Assembly (NCBI GenBank): GCA_016715885.1
Contig: JADJXL010000025.1
Span: 124,001 to 188,000 of the forward strand
Source of the DNA: Polyangiaceae bacterium
GTDB taxonomy: Bacteria; Myxococcota_A; Polyangia; Polyangiales; Polyangiaceae
Reading direction: 5' to 3'
Length of the DNA stretch: 64,000 bases
Shown: positions 9,680 to 20,100 of the stretch, piece by piece
How positions within the stretch are numbered: the first letter of the stretch is position 1
Layout of the letters: each line of letters begins with the position of its first letter
Notes under the pieces: model-generated
Seen by the model: the letters and a program-made list of their open reading frames with translations, nothing else
Database searches by the model: none
Told to the model about the DNA's origin: nothing
Position numbers and translations under genes: made by a program

Positions 9680-11989
9680 ATGCGAGAAGCCCTTCCACTC
9701 GTCATTGTCATGTTGGCAATTTTCATTCCGAGCTGTAATTGGCTCGCAGCCATCGAGTATGCCACGGATGGCGAATGCGCCATTGCCGAGGAATGTCCGG
9801 TCGAAGTCGCCGAATGTCGCAAGGCCATTGCGTGTGACGCGGGACGATGCGTGTACGACGATATGCTTGCTGGCACGCTGATCCCAGGCCAGAAGCTGGG
9901 GGATTGTGTGGACGTCGTGTGTAATGGATCCGGTGGTAAAAAGGTCATTCCCGCGCCACTCGATGTGGAAAACGATGGCGATCCGTGCACCATCGATTCG
10001 TGCGAAGGAACGTTGCCCAAACACGTACCGGGGCGTGAAATTCCGTGCTTCAGCGGCCCTGCAGAATTGATCGGCATTGGCGCGTGCCGCTCGGGCACGT
10101 TGTATTGCGATGCGTTTGGCGTGCCCATCTCCGGGTGTTTGGATGAAGTCGCTCCGCGGCCAGAAACATGTCTCTCTCCGCTCGATGACGATTGCGACGG
10201 CGAGGTGAACGAAGAAGGTGAAGGCTGCATTTGCACGCCTGGCGAGGTCGGCGAATGTTACACGGGAGCAATGGGGACCGCGGGCACCGGCGAATGCAAA
10301 AAGGGCCTGCAAGCATGCGCCGATTCCGGCAGCGGATTCGAGGAGTGCAAGGGCGAAGTGGTTCCGCGGGACGAGGTTTGCGATGCCGCCATGATCGACG
10401 AAGATTGTGACGGAGAAGTGAACGAAGAGGGCGCGGATTGTTTTTGCGGAGACGGCTACGTATCGGTAGGCGAAGAATGCGACGATGCGAATCAAGACAA
10501 TGCCGACGCGTGCTCGAGCACCTGCAAAGCGGCCGTGTATGGCGACGGCATCGTGCAAAGCGGCCTTGGAGAGACTTGCGACGACGGCAATGTCATTTCT
10601 ACCGACTTCTGCACCGCACAATGCCAACCTGCAGCCTGCGGTGATGGAATCGTTCAAATCGGCGAACGCTGCGATGATGGCAATACAATCGATGGAGACG
10701 ATTGTCCGAGCATTTGTTCGACACCGGTGGTACGAGTCGTCATGGGTGAATACCACACCTGTGCATTGCTCGCGGACGGTCGCGTCAAGTGTTGGGGCTT
10801 CAATCAACGCGGGCAGCTTGGGCTGGGAGACGTGGTGGATCGGGGCAATGCACCGAATCAAATGGGCGAGAATCTACCAGCAGTGAATTTGGGTGCGGGA
10901 AAAACAGCAATGGACATTGCTGCGGGCAAATCGCATAACTGCGCAATCCTGAACGACGGGCAAGTGAAGTGCTGGGGCTCCAATGATTGCGACTCGAGCT
11001 CGTATGGGAAGCTCGGTCTCGGCGAGATCACGCTTGCACGGGGCGTCAACATGGGACAGATGGGCGATGCACTTCCGGCCGTGGATCTCGGCACGGGCAG
11101 GACCGCGATCAGCATTGCTGCGGGGCACGAGCACACCTGCGCGCTGCTCGACGATGGCAGCGTCAAGTGTTGGGGGTGCAATCCTTATGGGGCACTCGGA
11201 CTGGGAGATGAAGAATTACGGGGCGATTCTCCTGCGGACATGGGTGATCTTTTACCCGCGGTCGATCTGGGGACGGCCAAAGTGGCGACGGCCATTGCCG
11301 CCGGAGTGGCTCGCACATGCGTTCTTTTTGCCGATGCGACGCTGAAGTGCTGGGGCGCCAATTATCATGGTGCGCTCGGATTGGGTGACAAGAATCATCG
11401 TGGCGACGGTCCGAATGAAATGGGCAACAATTTGCCCACGATCGACCTGGGCACGGGGAAACACGCAATCGCCGTTTCCGGCATGTATCATAGCTGCGCG
11501 CAGCTCGATGATGGCAGCGTCAAGTGTTGGGGATACAATGACTATGGAACGCTTGGCCTCGGTGATACGTGGCTTCGCGGCGATGCGCCGGGGGAAATGG
11601 GAAATGCCTTGCCGGCAGTCGATCTAGGCACGGGCGTGACGGCCGTTTCGCTTGCCGGAGGCTACGACCATACCTGCGCGGTCACCAGTGATGGGCGCGT
11701 GAAATGCTGGGGAAATGGGCATTCGGGCGGGCTTGGTTTGGGCTCGACGACGAGTCGTGGCGGATTACCTGGTCAAATGGGCAATGCGTTGCCATTCGTC
11801 GACCTGGGATCGGCCAAGTTTGCGGTGGGCATTGCTGCGGGACGCAATTCGACATGCGTCGTCTTCCACGATGGGCGCCTCAAGTGCTGGGGACGCAATA
11901 CCTATGGCCAACTCGGCTTGGGCGACGAGGCCAATCGCGGCGACGAACCAACCGACATGGGCGACAACCTCGCACACGTGCCGCTTTGA
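9680..11989 (+). CDS. Secreted lipoprotein: MopE/DUF4215 stalk plus seven-bladed RCC1 propeller
   Basis: The 769-residue paralog is transcribed divergently from the fused gene. The ATG at 9680 has a GAGG ribosome binding site just upstream. It is followed by a signal peptide with a good lipobox, 'AIFIPSC'. The stalk shows the family signature 'KAIACDAGRCVYDD', MopE-like motifs ('CLSPLDDDCDGEVNEEG', 'MIDEDCDGEVNEEGADC') and DUF4215 repeats ('GEECDDANQDNADAC', 'GERCDDGNTIDGDDC'). Seven RCC1 blades with 'KCWG' follow. Blade two carries a short insertion ('SNDCDSSSYG') with an extra Cys. There is no enzymatic domain. The protein is probably anchored in the outer membrane and displayed or periplasmic. 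It is the best intact reference for the array because its start, stalk and propeller are all undisturbed. Confidence 0.82.
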   Translation: MREALPLVIVMLAIFIPSCNWLAAIEYATDGECAIAEECPVEVAECRKAIACDAGRCVYDDMLAGTLIPGQKLGDCVDVVCNGSGGKKVIPAPLDVENDGDPCTIDSCEGTLPKHVPGREIPCFSGPAELIGIGACRSGTLYCDAFGVPISGCLDEVAPRPETCLSPLDDDCDGEVNEEGEGCICTPGEVGECYTGAMGTAGTGECKKGLQACADSGSGFEECKGEVVPRDEVCDAAMIDEDCDGEVNEEGADCFCGDGYVSVGEECDDANQDNADACSSTCKAAVYGDGIVQSGLGETCDDGNVISTDFCTAQCQPAACGDGIVQIGERCDDGNTIDGDDCPSICSTPVVRVVMGEYHTCALLADGRVKCWGFNQRGQLGLGDVVDRGNAPNQMGENLPAVNLGAGKTAMDIAAGKSHNCAILNDGQVKCWGSNDCDSSSYGKLGLGEITLARGVNMGQMGDALPAVDLGTGRTAISIAAGHEHTCALLDDGSVKCWGCNPYGALGLGDEELRGDSPADMGDLLPAVDLGTAKVATAIAAGVARTCVLFADATLKCWGANYHGALGLGDKNHRGDGPNEMGNNLPTIDLGTGKHAIAVSGMYHSCAQLDDGSVKCWGYNDYGTLGLGDTWLRGDAPGEMGNALPAVDLGTGVTAVSLAGGYDHTCAVTSDGRVKCWGNGHSGGLGLGSTTSRGGLPGQMGNALPFVDLGSAKFAVGIAAGRNSTCVVFHDGRLKCWGRNTYGQLGLGDEANRGDEPTDMGDNLAHVPL

Positions 11990-12109
11990 TCCGTCCCGCA
12001 GCCGAATGGGACGAAAGTCGTCGGTCGACAATGCTCGAAATATTGCAGTATTCCTCGCTCAGTCGCCCTAGCTTTCAGGCGCTCGCGACGATGATTCAAT
12101 GGGCTGCTA

Positions 12110-12799
12110 CTAACGTCCGCGCGCGAGCAATTCCGTGAACAGCAATCGCTGCATCGGCTGACCGATATCCTTCATCAAGAGCACGCCCCACGCGCCGACG
12201 AGCCCATCGGTCCCGTCCCATTTCACGGCCCCCGATGCATCCGTCACCTTCACTTTTGGCCCCTCGGTCTGCACCTTTCCAATGACGTCGTTTCCGGCTT
12301 TGACTTCGATTGCATCGCCGACCTTGCTCAACGAAAACTTCTTGTCGTCCGCCGTGAAAACGACGTTATCCGTGGATAGCGCGACGCTCCAGGTGGGTTT
12401 GTCTTTCGTCCGAAGCTCGAATCCATCAGCCGTGGGAACGACGAGGTATTCATTCGCTGCGGTTTTATAGCGACGTCCTCCTTCGTGTGCGGAGCCTTCG
12501 AATATCGTCCCGCCCATATTCAAGGTGACCACATCGCCCTTCGATTCGACTGTATACGCAACGCCGCGCCCCGGAGAATGGGCTTCCCATTTCCCATCGC
12601 GCACTTTCGATTCCGGCTTTGCAACAGCCGCATTCGACGCAGGTGCCGTCGTCGCTCCCGCCTCCGGCGAAGCCGCCGGTGCCGTCGGTTTCGTGACCGC
12701 GGGCGCCTGGGCCGATTTGTCTTCGCAACCAGGCATCGCCGCGAACATCATCACGAGCAACGCGGAAAAAAGCACTGTGTTTACGCGTGAATGCAACAT
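12110..12799 (-). CDS. Lipoprotein of unknown function
   Basis: The 229-residue protein begins with a signal peptide and lipobox ('FAAMPGCEDK'). An Ala/Pro/Thr-rich tether of about 50 residues follows. A compact domain then shows short alternating strands ('VVTLNMGGTIFEG', 'DGFELRTKDKPTWSV', 'DAIEVKAGNDVIGKVQ') and ends in a helix-rich tail. The ATG at 12799 was preferred over ones at 12805 and further upstream because GGAAAGGA sits five bases before it. It probably sits in the periplasm on a lipid anchor. No family was recognised. It faces the RCC1 gene 9680-11989 convergently, about 120 bases away. Confidence 0.7.
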   Translation of the reverse strand: MLHSRVNTVLFSALLVMMFAAMPGCEDKSAQAPAVTKPTAPAASPEAGATTAPASNAAVAKPESKVRDGKWEAHSPGRGVAYTVESKGDVVTLNMGGTIFEGSAHEGGRRYKTAANEYLVVPTADGFELRTKDKPTWSVALSTDNVVFTADDKKFSLSKVGDAIEVKAGNDVIGKVQTEGPKVKVTDASGAVKWDGTDGLVGAWGVLLMKDIGQPMQRLLFTELLARGR

Positions 12800-13013
12800 G
12801 GTCATCCTTTCCCGGGCGGAACCTGACCACGTATCGACATTGATGTCAACCCCAGAAGAAGTCACCGCTTCCGTAGGTGAAAATGGCCTTGGGACTGTAT
12901 CCTCGGCTCGATTTTCCTGAGCGCCTCCTAAAATCTCCCTCGTTCGAGCGAAAGCATTGCAAAAGCCCCCAGAGTCGTTCTACACTCTACACTCGCCCCT
13001 CAATGGAGGTTCC

Positions 13014-13694
13014 ATGCCGCGCTTTTTTCGCTTTTCCGCCCTTCTTGCCGCAATCTCGTCCGCCCTCGTCGCTTTCACGGGTCTGTCTTCCCCAGCGCAC
13101 GCCACATGCCTCACGTCGTGCAAAGCCGAGCTCACCTTCGAGGATTGCACCAAGCCTCCGATGGCCACTTGGCCCCTCGGTACACCGCTCGCCTTTACCT
13201 CCAGTTGCGAAACCTGCTGCAGCGCGCCCGGCGGACCATTGAACTGTAGCCCCTCCCCCGTCGATACATCCACCTTCAGCATTCGCGACGGAAGCTTCAA
13301 TCCCGTGGCCGGCACGTTCGCCCCCATAAACAAGAAATGCGCCGACACGGACCTGTTTGGTTTCAATGGCACGCTCGAGCTCGGACCACACGAGCTCATC
13401 TCGGACAACCTCATTCTCGTGCAATTCGACGTCGTCGAACCTGCAATGGGCTCCGGCGGAGCTGGCGGAACCGGGGGAATGGGCGGCGGCTCGGGAGCAA
13501 TGGGCGGCAGCAGCTCGTCGACCAGCAGCGGTTCGGGCGGAGCGGCGCCCGGACAAGGCGGTGGCGATGACGAATCCGATACGGGATGCGCTATTGGAGG
13601 GTTTTCGTCCGAGAGAGGTGCCGGAGGTTTTGCCGTCGTCGCATTCGCATTACTTGGCCTGGTTGCGGGGCGGCGATTGTCTCGTTCAAGCTAG
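13014..13694 (+). CDS. Secreted protein with Gly/Ser linker and MYXO-CTERM-like tail
   Basis: The 226-residue protein has a clear ribosome binding site (GGAGG, four bases before the ATG) and a signal peptide ending near 'SPAHA'. Its N-terminal domain is Cys-rich, with 'CLTSCKAELTFEDC' and 'SSCETCCSAPGG'. A long Gly/Ser linker rich in GG, MGG and SSS covers residues ~145-187. The tail has the layout of a MYXO-CTERM sorting signal: a Cys ('SDTGCAIGG'), a hydrophobic helix ('GFAVVAFALLGLVAG') and a basic end ('RRLSRSS'). MYXO-CTERM proteins are cleaved and lipid-modified for cell-surface display in myxobacteria, so surface display is likely. The role of the folded domain is unknown. Confidence 0.75.
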   Translation: MPRFFRFSALLAAISSALVAFTGLSSPAHATCLTSCKAELTFEDCTKPPMATWPLGTPLAFTSSCETCCSAPGGPLNCSPSPVDTSTFSIRDGSFNPVAGTFAPINKKCADTDLFGFNGTLELGPHELISDNLILVQFDVVEPAMGSGGAGGTGGMGGGSGAMGGSSSSTSSGSGGAAPGQGGGDDESDTGCAIGGFSSERGAGGFAVVAFALLGLVAGRRLSRSS

Positions 13695-13881
13695 CGCCAG
13701 GTGACCGAAAGGCTCGCGGGCGAGATTTCGTACGGATGGACGTCGACGCCACCTTCATTCGGTCGAGCGCGCGCGACGCGTCGAGCAAACAGCGCGCACG
13801 TGCGCTCGAGCTGCAAGCTACGCGCAGCGATCTCTCGCTAACCAATTTCGGGCTCTGCGGGCGTCAATGCCTTTGCATGGC

Positions 13882-14952
13882 TCACGACAGAGAATCGTTT
13901 TCGGCAAAGACATCCTCGCACGACGTTGCATGCCGGAGCTTTTTGGTCCACGCGCGGATTTGCTCGATGCTGGCCATTTCGATGCGGGTTGTGACGGAAG
14001 GCGTGAGCGCGCCGAATTGCTCTTCCATGATTTCTCGGAGCATGGCGCGGCGGCCTTGCAGGTCACCTTGTTTGTGTCCTTCGTCGAGGCCTTTCTTGTG
14101 TCCTTCGTCGAGGCCTTTCTTGTGTCCTTCGTCGAGGCCTTTCTTGTGTCCTTCGTCGAGGCCCTTCTTGTGACCTTCGTCGAGGCCCTTCTTGTGACCT
14201 TCGTCGAGGCCCTTCTTGTGACCTTCGTCGAGGCCCTTCTTGTGACCTCTGTCTTCGGCGGCTCGTTTCAGTTTGACGATTTCCGGATTATTTTTCTTGA
14301 TGAGCGCTTTGGCGACATCGATTTCTGCTTGCGCCCGATCCAACAAGGCCCGCACCGCAATGGGCCGAATCAAAGCTTCATCTTCAATGAAGCTCTCTGC
14401 GTCGAGCGGCACGAATTCGTTTTTCTCGCGCGACCACTCACCTACCGTCCCCGTCTTGACGAATATCCCAAATATCCGCCGAATCCCACGATACGCCAGA
14501 TCCTCGGCCTTTTGTTTCGCTCGGCCCGGGGCTTGCTCATTGACCACTTCGAACGAGAGTTCTTCCAAATACCGCGCTCCGGTCGCCGGGTCGTTTCCAG
14601 ACCTCCGCACACTGCCGTCGGTCGCAAAATCCGACCCTCGAGTGACGCGCGTCAACAAATCCGAGCTCGATGTGCGGTCATCTTTGACATGCGCCAAGAG
14701 CACGAAATCCACACGAGCATGCGCATCCGCATGGTCCTTCTCCGCCGGCTGCGCCACCATCCGCTCGCCGCGAATCACGATGTCTCGCGTCACTTCCGGC
14801 TCGACCAAATGGTCGTCGACTCGCGGAAACGGCCCGGGAGCCGGCGTAGGCGTGCGCTCCCGACTCGGCAAAACATACGTCGAAACACTCGACACAGTCC
14901 CCGGAGCCAACATCGCTCGACCACCGTTGTAACCGTTGTGTTTCGGATCCAT
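13882..14952 (-). CDS. Uma2-family PD-(D/E)XK nuclease-like protein with an eight-residue tandem repeat
   Basis: The protein has 356 residues. Residues ~45-215 match the Uma2 (DUF820) pattern seen many times in myxobacteria: 'RVDFVLLAHV', 'SDLLTRVTRGSDFATDGS', 'YLEELSFEVVNEQ', and 'RRIFGIFVKTGTVGEWSR'. This fold is related to restriction endonucleases. Its cellular role is not established. After a helical region ('RAQAEIDVAKALIKKNN') comes a low-complexity array of eight-residue units 'GHKKGLDE', seven Lys-Lys copies and a final GHKQ variant, encoded by a 24-bp repeat. A short helical tail follows. The repeat is highly charged and probably helical. The start at 14952 (ATG) has only a weak ribosome binding site. 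Confidence 0.7.
   Translation of the reverse strand: MDPKHNGYNGGRAMLAPGTVSSVSTYVLPSRERTPTPAPGPFPRVDDHLVEPEVTRDIVIRGERMVAQPAEKDHADAHARVDFVLLAHVKDDRTSSSDLLTRVTRGSDFATDGSVRRSGNDPATGARYLEELSFEVVNEQAPGRAKQKAEDLAYRGIRRIFGIFVKTGTVGEWSREKNEFVPLDAESFIEDEALIRPIAVRALLDRAQAEIDVAKALIKKNNPEIVKLKRAAEDRGHKKGLDEGHKKGLDEGHKKGLDEGHKKGLDEGHKKGLDEGHKKGLDEGHKKGLDEGHKQGDLQGRRAMLREIMEEQFGALTPSVTTRIEMASIEQIRAWTKKLRHATSCEDVFAENDSLS
14075..14242 (-). repeat. Coding tandem repeat, seven 24-bp units
   Basis: Seven head-to-tail 24-base units fill 14075-14242 inside the Uma2-like gene. On the + strand units 1-3 read TGTCCTTCGTCGAGGCCTTT + CTTG. Unit 4 changes one base (GGCCC for GGCCT). Units 5-7 also change TGTCC to TGACC. 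This stepwise spread of two substitutions is the expected footprint of recent slippage or unequal exchange. The unit length keeps the frame, so copy number changes only protein length. Confidence 0.9.
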
Positions 14953-15464
14953 CGAGCACCCAGTTTACACGGCTGGATCCACAAAAGCAAGGGAAAGTTT
15001 GGAAAAAGTTTGTCCAAAAGATTTACACAATGTGCGTGTTAATCGAGAACACGACGATCCCGTATCCAGGTTCAGTGGGCCCCGAGGCAAGCGTGCACGA
15101 GTCGGTCCTCCGCGCCACCTGAAGCGAAAACGGTCTTCACCACAGGTGCCGGAGGCAAACACTGTCACAGCGGCGTTACAATCGCCCGCTTCGACGTGTC
15201 ACGACGCCGTTACAGTGTAACGATAGCATGACAATCCAACCCACAGACGCACGGACCATATTCGCGCACCAACGCCCCAGCAGCTCACGAGCACAGCGCT
15301 CGAGATAAGCCGCATGTGATGGCAAGATCCTTGCTATGATGCCGCTCGACAGGGACTCGATCGTCAACGCCCACAGGTTGTCGCACCGCACACTCACGTG
15401 CGCCGATTTGAAAAGAACGCGCCGTCTCTGGTTTGTCCTGACCGCGGACATGGAAGACGTCTGA
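14953..15464. other. Intergenic region of about 510 bases between divergent genes
   Basis: No convincing gene was found here. It must carry the promoters of the Uma2-like gene (leftward) and of the membrane protein at 15465 (rightward). The heptamer CGTTACA occurs at 15174-15180 and again as the left arm of a perfect palindrome at 15208-15222. The rest shows no clear structure. Confidence 0.4.
15208..15222. promoter_or_regulatory. Candidate operator: perfect 15-base palindrome
   Basis: CGTTACAGTGTAACG is a perfect odd palindrome. A second CGTTACA half-site lies 34 bases upstream at 15174. It sits in the long divergent intergenic region, which fits a dimeric repressor or activator site. No known binding consensus was matched. 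Confidence 0.3.
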
Positions 15465-16118
15465 ATGAAAATTTTGGTATCCGCATTGTTGAAATCCGTC
15501 GTGGCACTCGCCTGCTTGGCCGTCGGAGTCAAATTGACCGGCCTCTACAAGAGCCACGTTTCGACGGCAACGCTATTCGTGATCATCGGCCTGTTCATCT
15601 GGGCAGACGCGCTCAGAAATTGGTTCCGCGACGAACGCGAAATTGACCTGAAGCTCCCCGTTGCGGTTGTCATGGTCGTTTACGGCATTCTGGGCGGTCT
15701 TTTCTTCCGCTGGTGGGGAGAATGGCTTCACGACAAAAAGCAGCAAATAACGCATTTTAACGTCGACGATCACATGGCCGCGTACACGAAAACGTATTTT
15801 AAACAGTACGTTGGAAAACGGCCAAACGTCAGCAAAGTACTCATTGTGGACGTCCGCAACCGCCAGGTCCATCCCGCTACCTTCGCACTTCCAGACGAAA
15901 TGAAACCCTCGAGAGCAGAAGAGGTCGATACGGTCGTGCAAGTCGACTGCACATCGTCCTCGACGTACAATTGCACCGTGACGGCCGTCAGCCTAACGGA
16001 TCAAACGGTGCTGACGAAAAGCAGTTATCGAGGTTCCAAATCCGCGCCCGTTCGTGAAGGACAAACGTTGGCGGGGATCGATCAGGACATCCTGACGTTT
16101 GCGAAGTTATTGAAGTGA
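15465..16118 (+). CDS. Small membrane protein with a soluble C-terminal domain, unknown function
   Basis: The 217-residue protein has three hydrophobic segments in its first 85 residues: about 6-26 ('SVVALACLAVGVKLTG'), 34-50 ('ATLFVIIGLFIWADAL') and 65-83 ('AVVMVVYGILGGLFF'). A soluble domain of about 130 residues follows, with 'SKVLIVDVRNRQVHPATF', two Cys in 'VDCTSSSTYNCTV', and a helical end. The start ATG at 15465 has a weak GGAAGA element upstream. No family was recognised. The next gene, 200 bases downstream on the same strand, is also a small membrane protein, but nothing shows that they cooperate. Confidence 0.65.
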   Translation: MKILVSALLKSVVALACLAVGVKLTGLYKSHVSTATLFVIIGLFIWADALRNWFRDEREIDLKLPVAVVMVVYGILGGLFFRWWGEWLHDKKQQITHFNVDDHMAAYTKTYFKQYVGKRPNVSKVLIVDVRNRQVHPATFALPDEMKPSRAEEVDTVVQVDCTSSSTYNCTVTAVSLTDQTVLTKSSYRGSKSAPVREGQTLAGIDQDILTFAKLLK

Positions 16119-16319
16119 TTCACGAACGACTTCGGCTCGATGAACACGGCAGCGGCTTCGTATTGGCGCAACATGCGGTCCAAGACGGCATCGAGCATTT
16201 GAACGTGCATGAAGATTGGGGAAGCGAGGAGCAATGCGGGGCGATAGAGACGAAAAGAACGGCACTCACGCAACACGAATGCTGGTACGGAACGTGCCAT
16301 CGATTCGCAGGGAGGAGCC

Positions 16320-16961
16320 ATGAACGCGCCTACGACGAATGACGTACCGGCCGAGGGGGCCGCGGAGCAGATTGCGGAGGCCATGCTTCAGGCCGGGAGA
16401 TCCAAGGCGGAAACCTGGCAGGCGCTGGTCGACAAGAAGTTTGACGCGGCAACGGCGACGGCGACGGTCAATGCGGTCGCGAAGCGGTACGAGGTTCGAT
16501 GTTCTGCGTGCGGCACTTCCGTGCTGAGCTCGGACACGACCTTATCCAATAAAGGCGAACCGATATGCCCGTCGTGTGTTCAGGGGCAAAAGACAGCGGA
16601 GATGTACCAGCGCGCCAAGGAGTCTGCGAACACCAACAACCAGCTCCGTAGATGCCGTCGTTGCGGGAAATCAATGGATTGCGTCGATTACTTCACTTGG
16701 TATTACCGCTGGCAATCCATCACGACGTTTACATTTCAATGCAGATCGTGCTTCCACCGCTTCACGGGCTACGAGGGCACCCTGCCCCTCACGTTCATCG
16801 CGATAGCTGTCGGCGTGATGGTATTCGCCCTGAATGATGCGCGTTCGGACGTTGGCAGTCTTGTCCAGCTCGTGGCGGCCGCGTTGGTGATCCTGTTTTT
16901 CGTATACCGATATGTCGTTTGGTTTTTCTACCCCGTGACCGCTTGGGCTGGCGCGGAGTGA
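16320..16961 (+). CDS. Zinc-ribbon membrane protein, unknown function
   Basis: The 213-residue protein starts at an ATG with GGGAGGAG just upstream. The N-terminal 50 residues are helical. Two zinc-ribbon-like modules follow: 'CSACGTSVLSS' paired with 'ICPSCVQG', and 'CRRCGKSMDC' paired with 'QCRSCFHRF'. Two hydrophobic segments close the protein at about 158-175 ('LTFIAIAVGVMVFAL') and 182-205 ('VQLVAAALVILFFVYRYVV'). The Cys pairs probably bind zinc on the cytoplasmic side. The helical N-terminus ('KAETWQALVDKKFDAATA') resembles those of other short myxobacterial zinc-ribbon proteins, but I cannot name a function. Confidence 0.65.
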   Translation: MNAPTTNDVPAEGAAEQIAEAMLQAGRSKAETWQALVDKKFDAATATATVNAVAKRYEVRCSACGTSVLSSDTTLSNKGEPICPSCVQGQKTAEMYQRAKESANTNNQLRRCRRCGKSMDCVDYFTWYYRWQSITTFTFQCRSCFHRFTGYEGTLPLTFIAIAVGVMVFALNDARSDVGSLVQLVAAALVILFFVYRYVVWFFYPVTAWAGAE

Positions 16962-17071
16962 CGGAGCATGATTCGCTCGCACGTGATGCGACGTTTCAAG
17001 GTCCGCACCGCAATGGGAATACGGACGTCGAGCCAACCCGTGAGGAATGGCCCCCGAACTCGTGAAGCGAA

Positions 17072-17093
17072 GGGGCGATGGATGAATCGCCCC
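17072..17093. terminator. Weak hairpin in a convergent gap
   Basis: GGGGCGA and TCGCCCC form a 7-bp stem around an eight-base loop. The gap lies between two convergent genes (ends 16961 and 17123). No T-run follows, so termination is only a possibility. Confidence 0.3.
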
Positions 17094-17122
17094 CTGCAAT
17101 AGGCGGGGCTCAGGAGGGTTCG

Positions 17123-20100
17123 TCAGAATGGCAGGACGTAGACCAGAATGTCGCCCATTCCGCCGGCATTGCCGCGCGTGATCGTGTCGCCCAAACCGAG
17201 CTCACCATCGAAATTCAATCCCCAGCACTTGAGCTTGCCGTCGTTGAGGATTGCGCAGGTATGACTGCCACCTGCAGCGATGGCCGCCACGGTTTTTCCG
17301 GTCCCGAGATTGATGGGTAAGAGGTTGTCGCCCATTTGGCCAGGGGCACCGCCGCGATAAAGTGTGTCGCCCTGACCGAGCTGCCCGTCGAAGTTTTGTC
17401 CCCAGCATTTTGCCGAGCCATCGTTGAGCAAGGCACACGAATGGTAGATACCCACGGCAATCGCCATGGCCGTTTTACCCGTGCCAAGGTCGACGGTTGG
17501 GAGGTTGTCGCCCATTTCGCCCGCAGCGTCGCCGCGGTTTTCCTGGTCGCCCAACCCGAGTCTCCCACTACTACCACCGCCCCAGCATTTGACGCTGCCG
17601 TCGTTGAGCAACGCGCACGTATGCTCCCAACCTAGAGCAATTGCAGTAACGGTTTTTCCCGTACCAACATCGACGACAGGCAAATTATCGCCCATTTCAC
17701 CCGGTTCATCGCCGCGTGTCGAGGTATCGCCCAAACCACATCGTCCGTGGAATGGATTCCCCCAACACTTGAGGCTACCGTTGTCGAGGATGGCACACGC
17801 ATGCTGGTATCCGACCGCAACTGCCGTGGCCGTTCGTCCCGTGCCAAGGTCGATGGGAAGCAAGTTGTCGCCCATGTGATTGGGATTGTCGCCACGCGGG
17901 ATCGTATCGCCTTGGCCGAGCTGGCCGTAGTTATTCTCGCCCCAGCACTTGACGGTGCCGTCGTTCAACAAGGCACACGTCGAGCCCAACCCGGCAGCAA
18001 CTTGGATGGCCGTTTTCCCTGTACCAAGATTGACCGCCGGTAAGTTGTTGCCCATTTCGCCAGGCCCGTCGCCACGGGATAGATTATCGCCAACGCCGAG
18101 ATAGGCGCCAGCTCCCCAGCACTTGAGGTCGCCATTGTCGAGAATGGCGCACCCATGAGCTCCACCCATCGACATTTGAACGACGAACCTTCCAGCGCCG
18201 AGATCGAGAAATGGCAAATACGCTCCCATTTCGTTCGGATTGTCACCACGGTTGTTCGTGTCGCCAACGCCGAGCTGCCCGCTGATGTTGTAGCCCCAGC
18301 ACTTGACTTTGTCGTCGTTGGATTGCGCGCACGTGGAGGCATATCCGGCGAGGATCTTCACGATTTGTCCGGAGAACGTGCAGGTGATGCCATCTCCTGA
18401 ATAACCCATGTTGCACGCACACGTGCGTGATCCCGGTGTATTCGTGCAAGTCGCATTGATGTCGCACCCGCCGTTGTTCGTCATGCATTCATCGATGTCC
18501 GTGCAGGTAATGCCGTCACCCGTAAAACCCGCATTGCATGCGCATGTCCTGGATCCTGGCGTATTCGTGCACGTCGCGTTGACGTCACAGCCGCCATTGC
18601 TCATTTGACATTCGTCGACGTCCGCGCACATCGTATAGGCATCGCCCGCATAGCCCGCATTGCACACACAAGCCATGTTCGTACACGTCGCATTCGACGC
18701 GCAATCGGCGTTCGTGCTGCACGAGGGGGCTACGCAAACGCCCGATCCATTGCACACGTTGGTCCCGGAGCAATCATTGTCGGGATCGCTGTTTTTCTTG
18801 ATGAATCCGCACACGCCGTCGGATCCGCCGCCCTTCTTCGCAGCCGTGCAAGCGTAACAAGTTCCGCCGCAATGGTTTCCGCAGCATACGCCGTCGACAC
18901 AATAATTCGACAAGCACTGCGAAGCCTGGGTGCACGGAGCGCTGTTGTAGTATTGGCACACGCCGATTCCATTGCAGGCGCCATCGACGCATTCCGCTTC
19001 GGGATCGAAGTCGTACTTGATCGGGCCGCAAATACCGTCGGTACCTTGACCTTGCTTCGCTGCCGTGCAGGCGACGCAAACGCCGGTGCACGCCGTATTG
19101 CAACAGACGCCGTCGACACATTGACCCGAGAGACATTGCGATGCAGTGCTGCACGTCGAACCATTGGGCAAGTTCGAGGATGCGACGCAGGCGCCGGCAC
19201 CATTGCAATCGCCGTTCGTGCATTCATTGTCGGGGTCCGTCAAGTTCGCGATATAGGCACACGTGCCGTTCGCCTGGCCTGTCTTTGCTGTGGTGCAGGC
19301 GAGGCACGTCGTGGCACAGGGAGCGTTGCAGCAAACCCCATCCACGCACCAACCCGAGGTGCATTGCGTGGCCAGGGTACATGCTGCACCATTGGGGCCT
19401 TGCGCTTGAGGCTGAGTACAACCGCTGGCGCCATTGCATGCACCGGGATTGCATTCGTTATCCGGATCGTAACTTGCGGGAATCTGCCCACATACGCCGT
19501 CGGCGCTGGCGCCGCCTTTTTTCGCCGCCGAACATGCTTGGCAAGGCCCGGAACAGACGTTGCCGCAGCAGAAGCCGTCGACGCAGTATTTGGAAAAGCA
19601 TTGCCCGGCCGAAGTACAGGGCGCGCCATTGTAGTAACGACAAACGCCACTGCCATCGCACCGCCCGCCATTGCACTCGCTGTCGGGGTCGAGCTCGGAA
19701 GCAATCACTCCGCACGTCCCGTCCACTCCTTGGCCTTTCTTGGCGGCGGTGCAGGCATAGCAGGTGCCTAGACATGCGTTTTCGCAACAGACGCCATCGA
19801 CGCAATTGCCCGAGGCGCATTGTGCGCCGGCAACGCACACCGTACCATTGGGCAACGGAGTTTGCGGCTCGCTGCATGCACCTCCACCATTGCACTCGCC
19901 CGGAGAGCATTCGTTGTCCACATCGCGGCCATATTTAATGGGCCCACAGACGCCATCGTAACCTTGACCCTTTTTGGCCTCGGAACAGGCAGAACACCAA
20001 CCGGTGCAGACGTTGCCACAACAAACGCCATCGACGCAATACCCGGACAAACACTGCGTCTTGTTCGTGCATGGCACGCCGTTGTATTGCTTGCAAACAC

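Noticed and set aside
14075..14242. CRISPR-like array
   Set aside because: The 24-base units are contiguous with no spacers and encode a regular protein repeat in frame.
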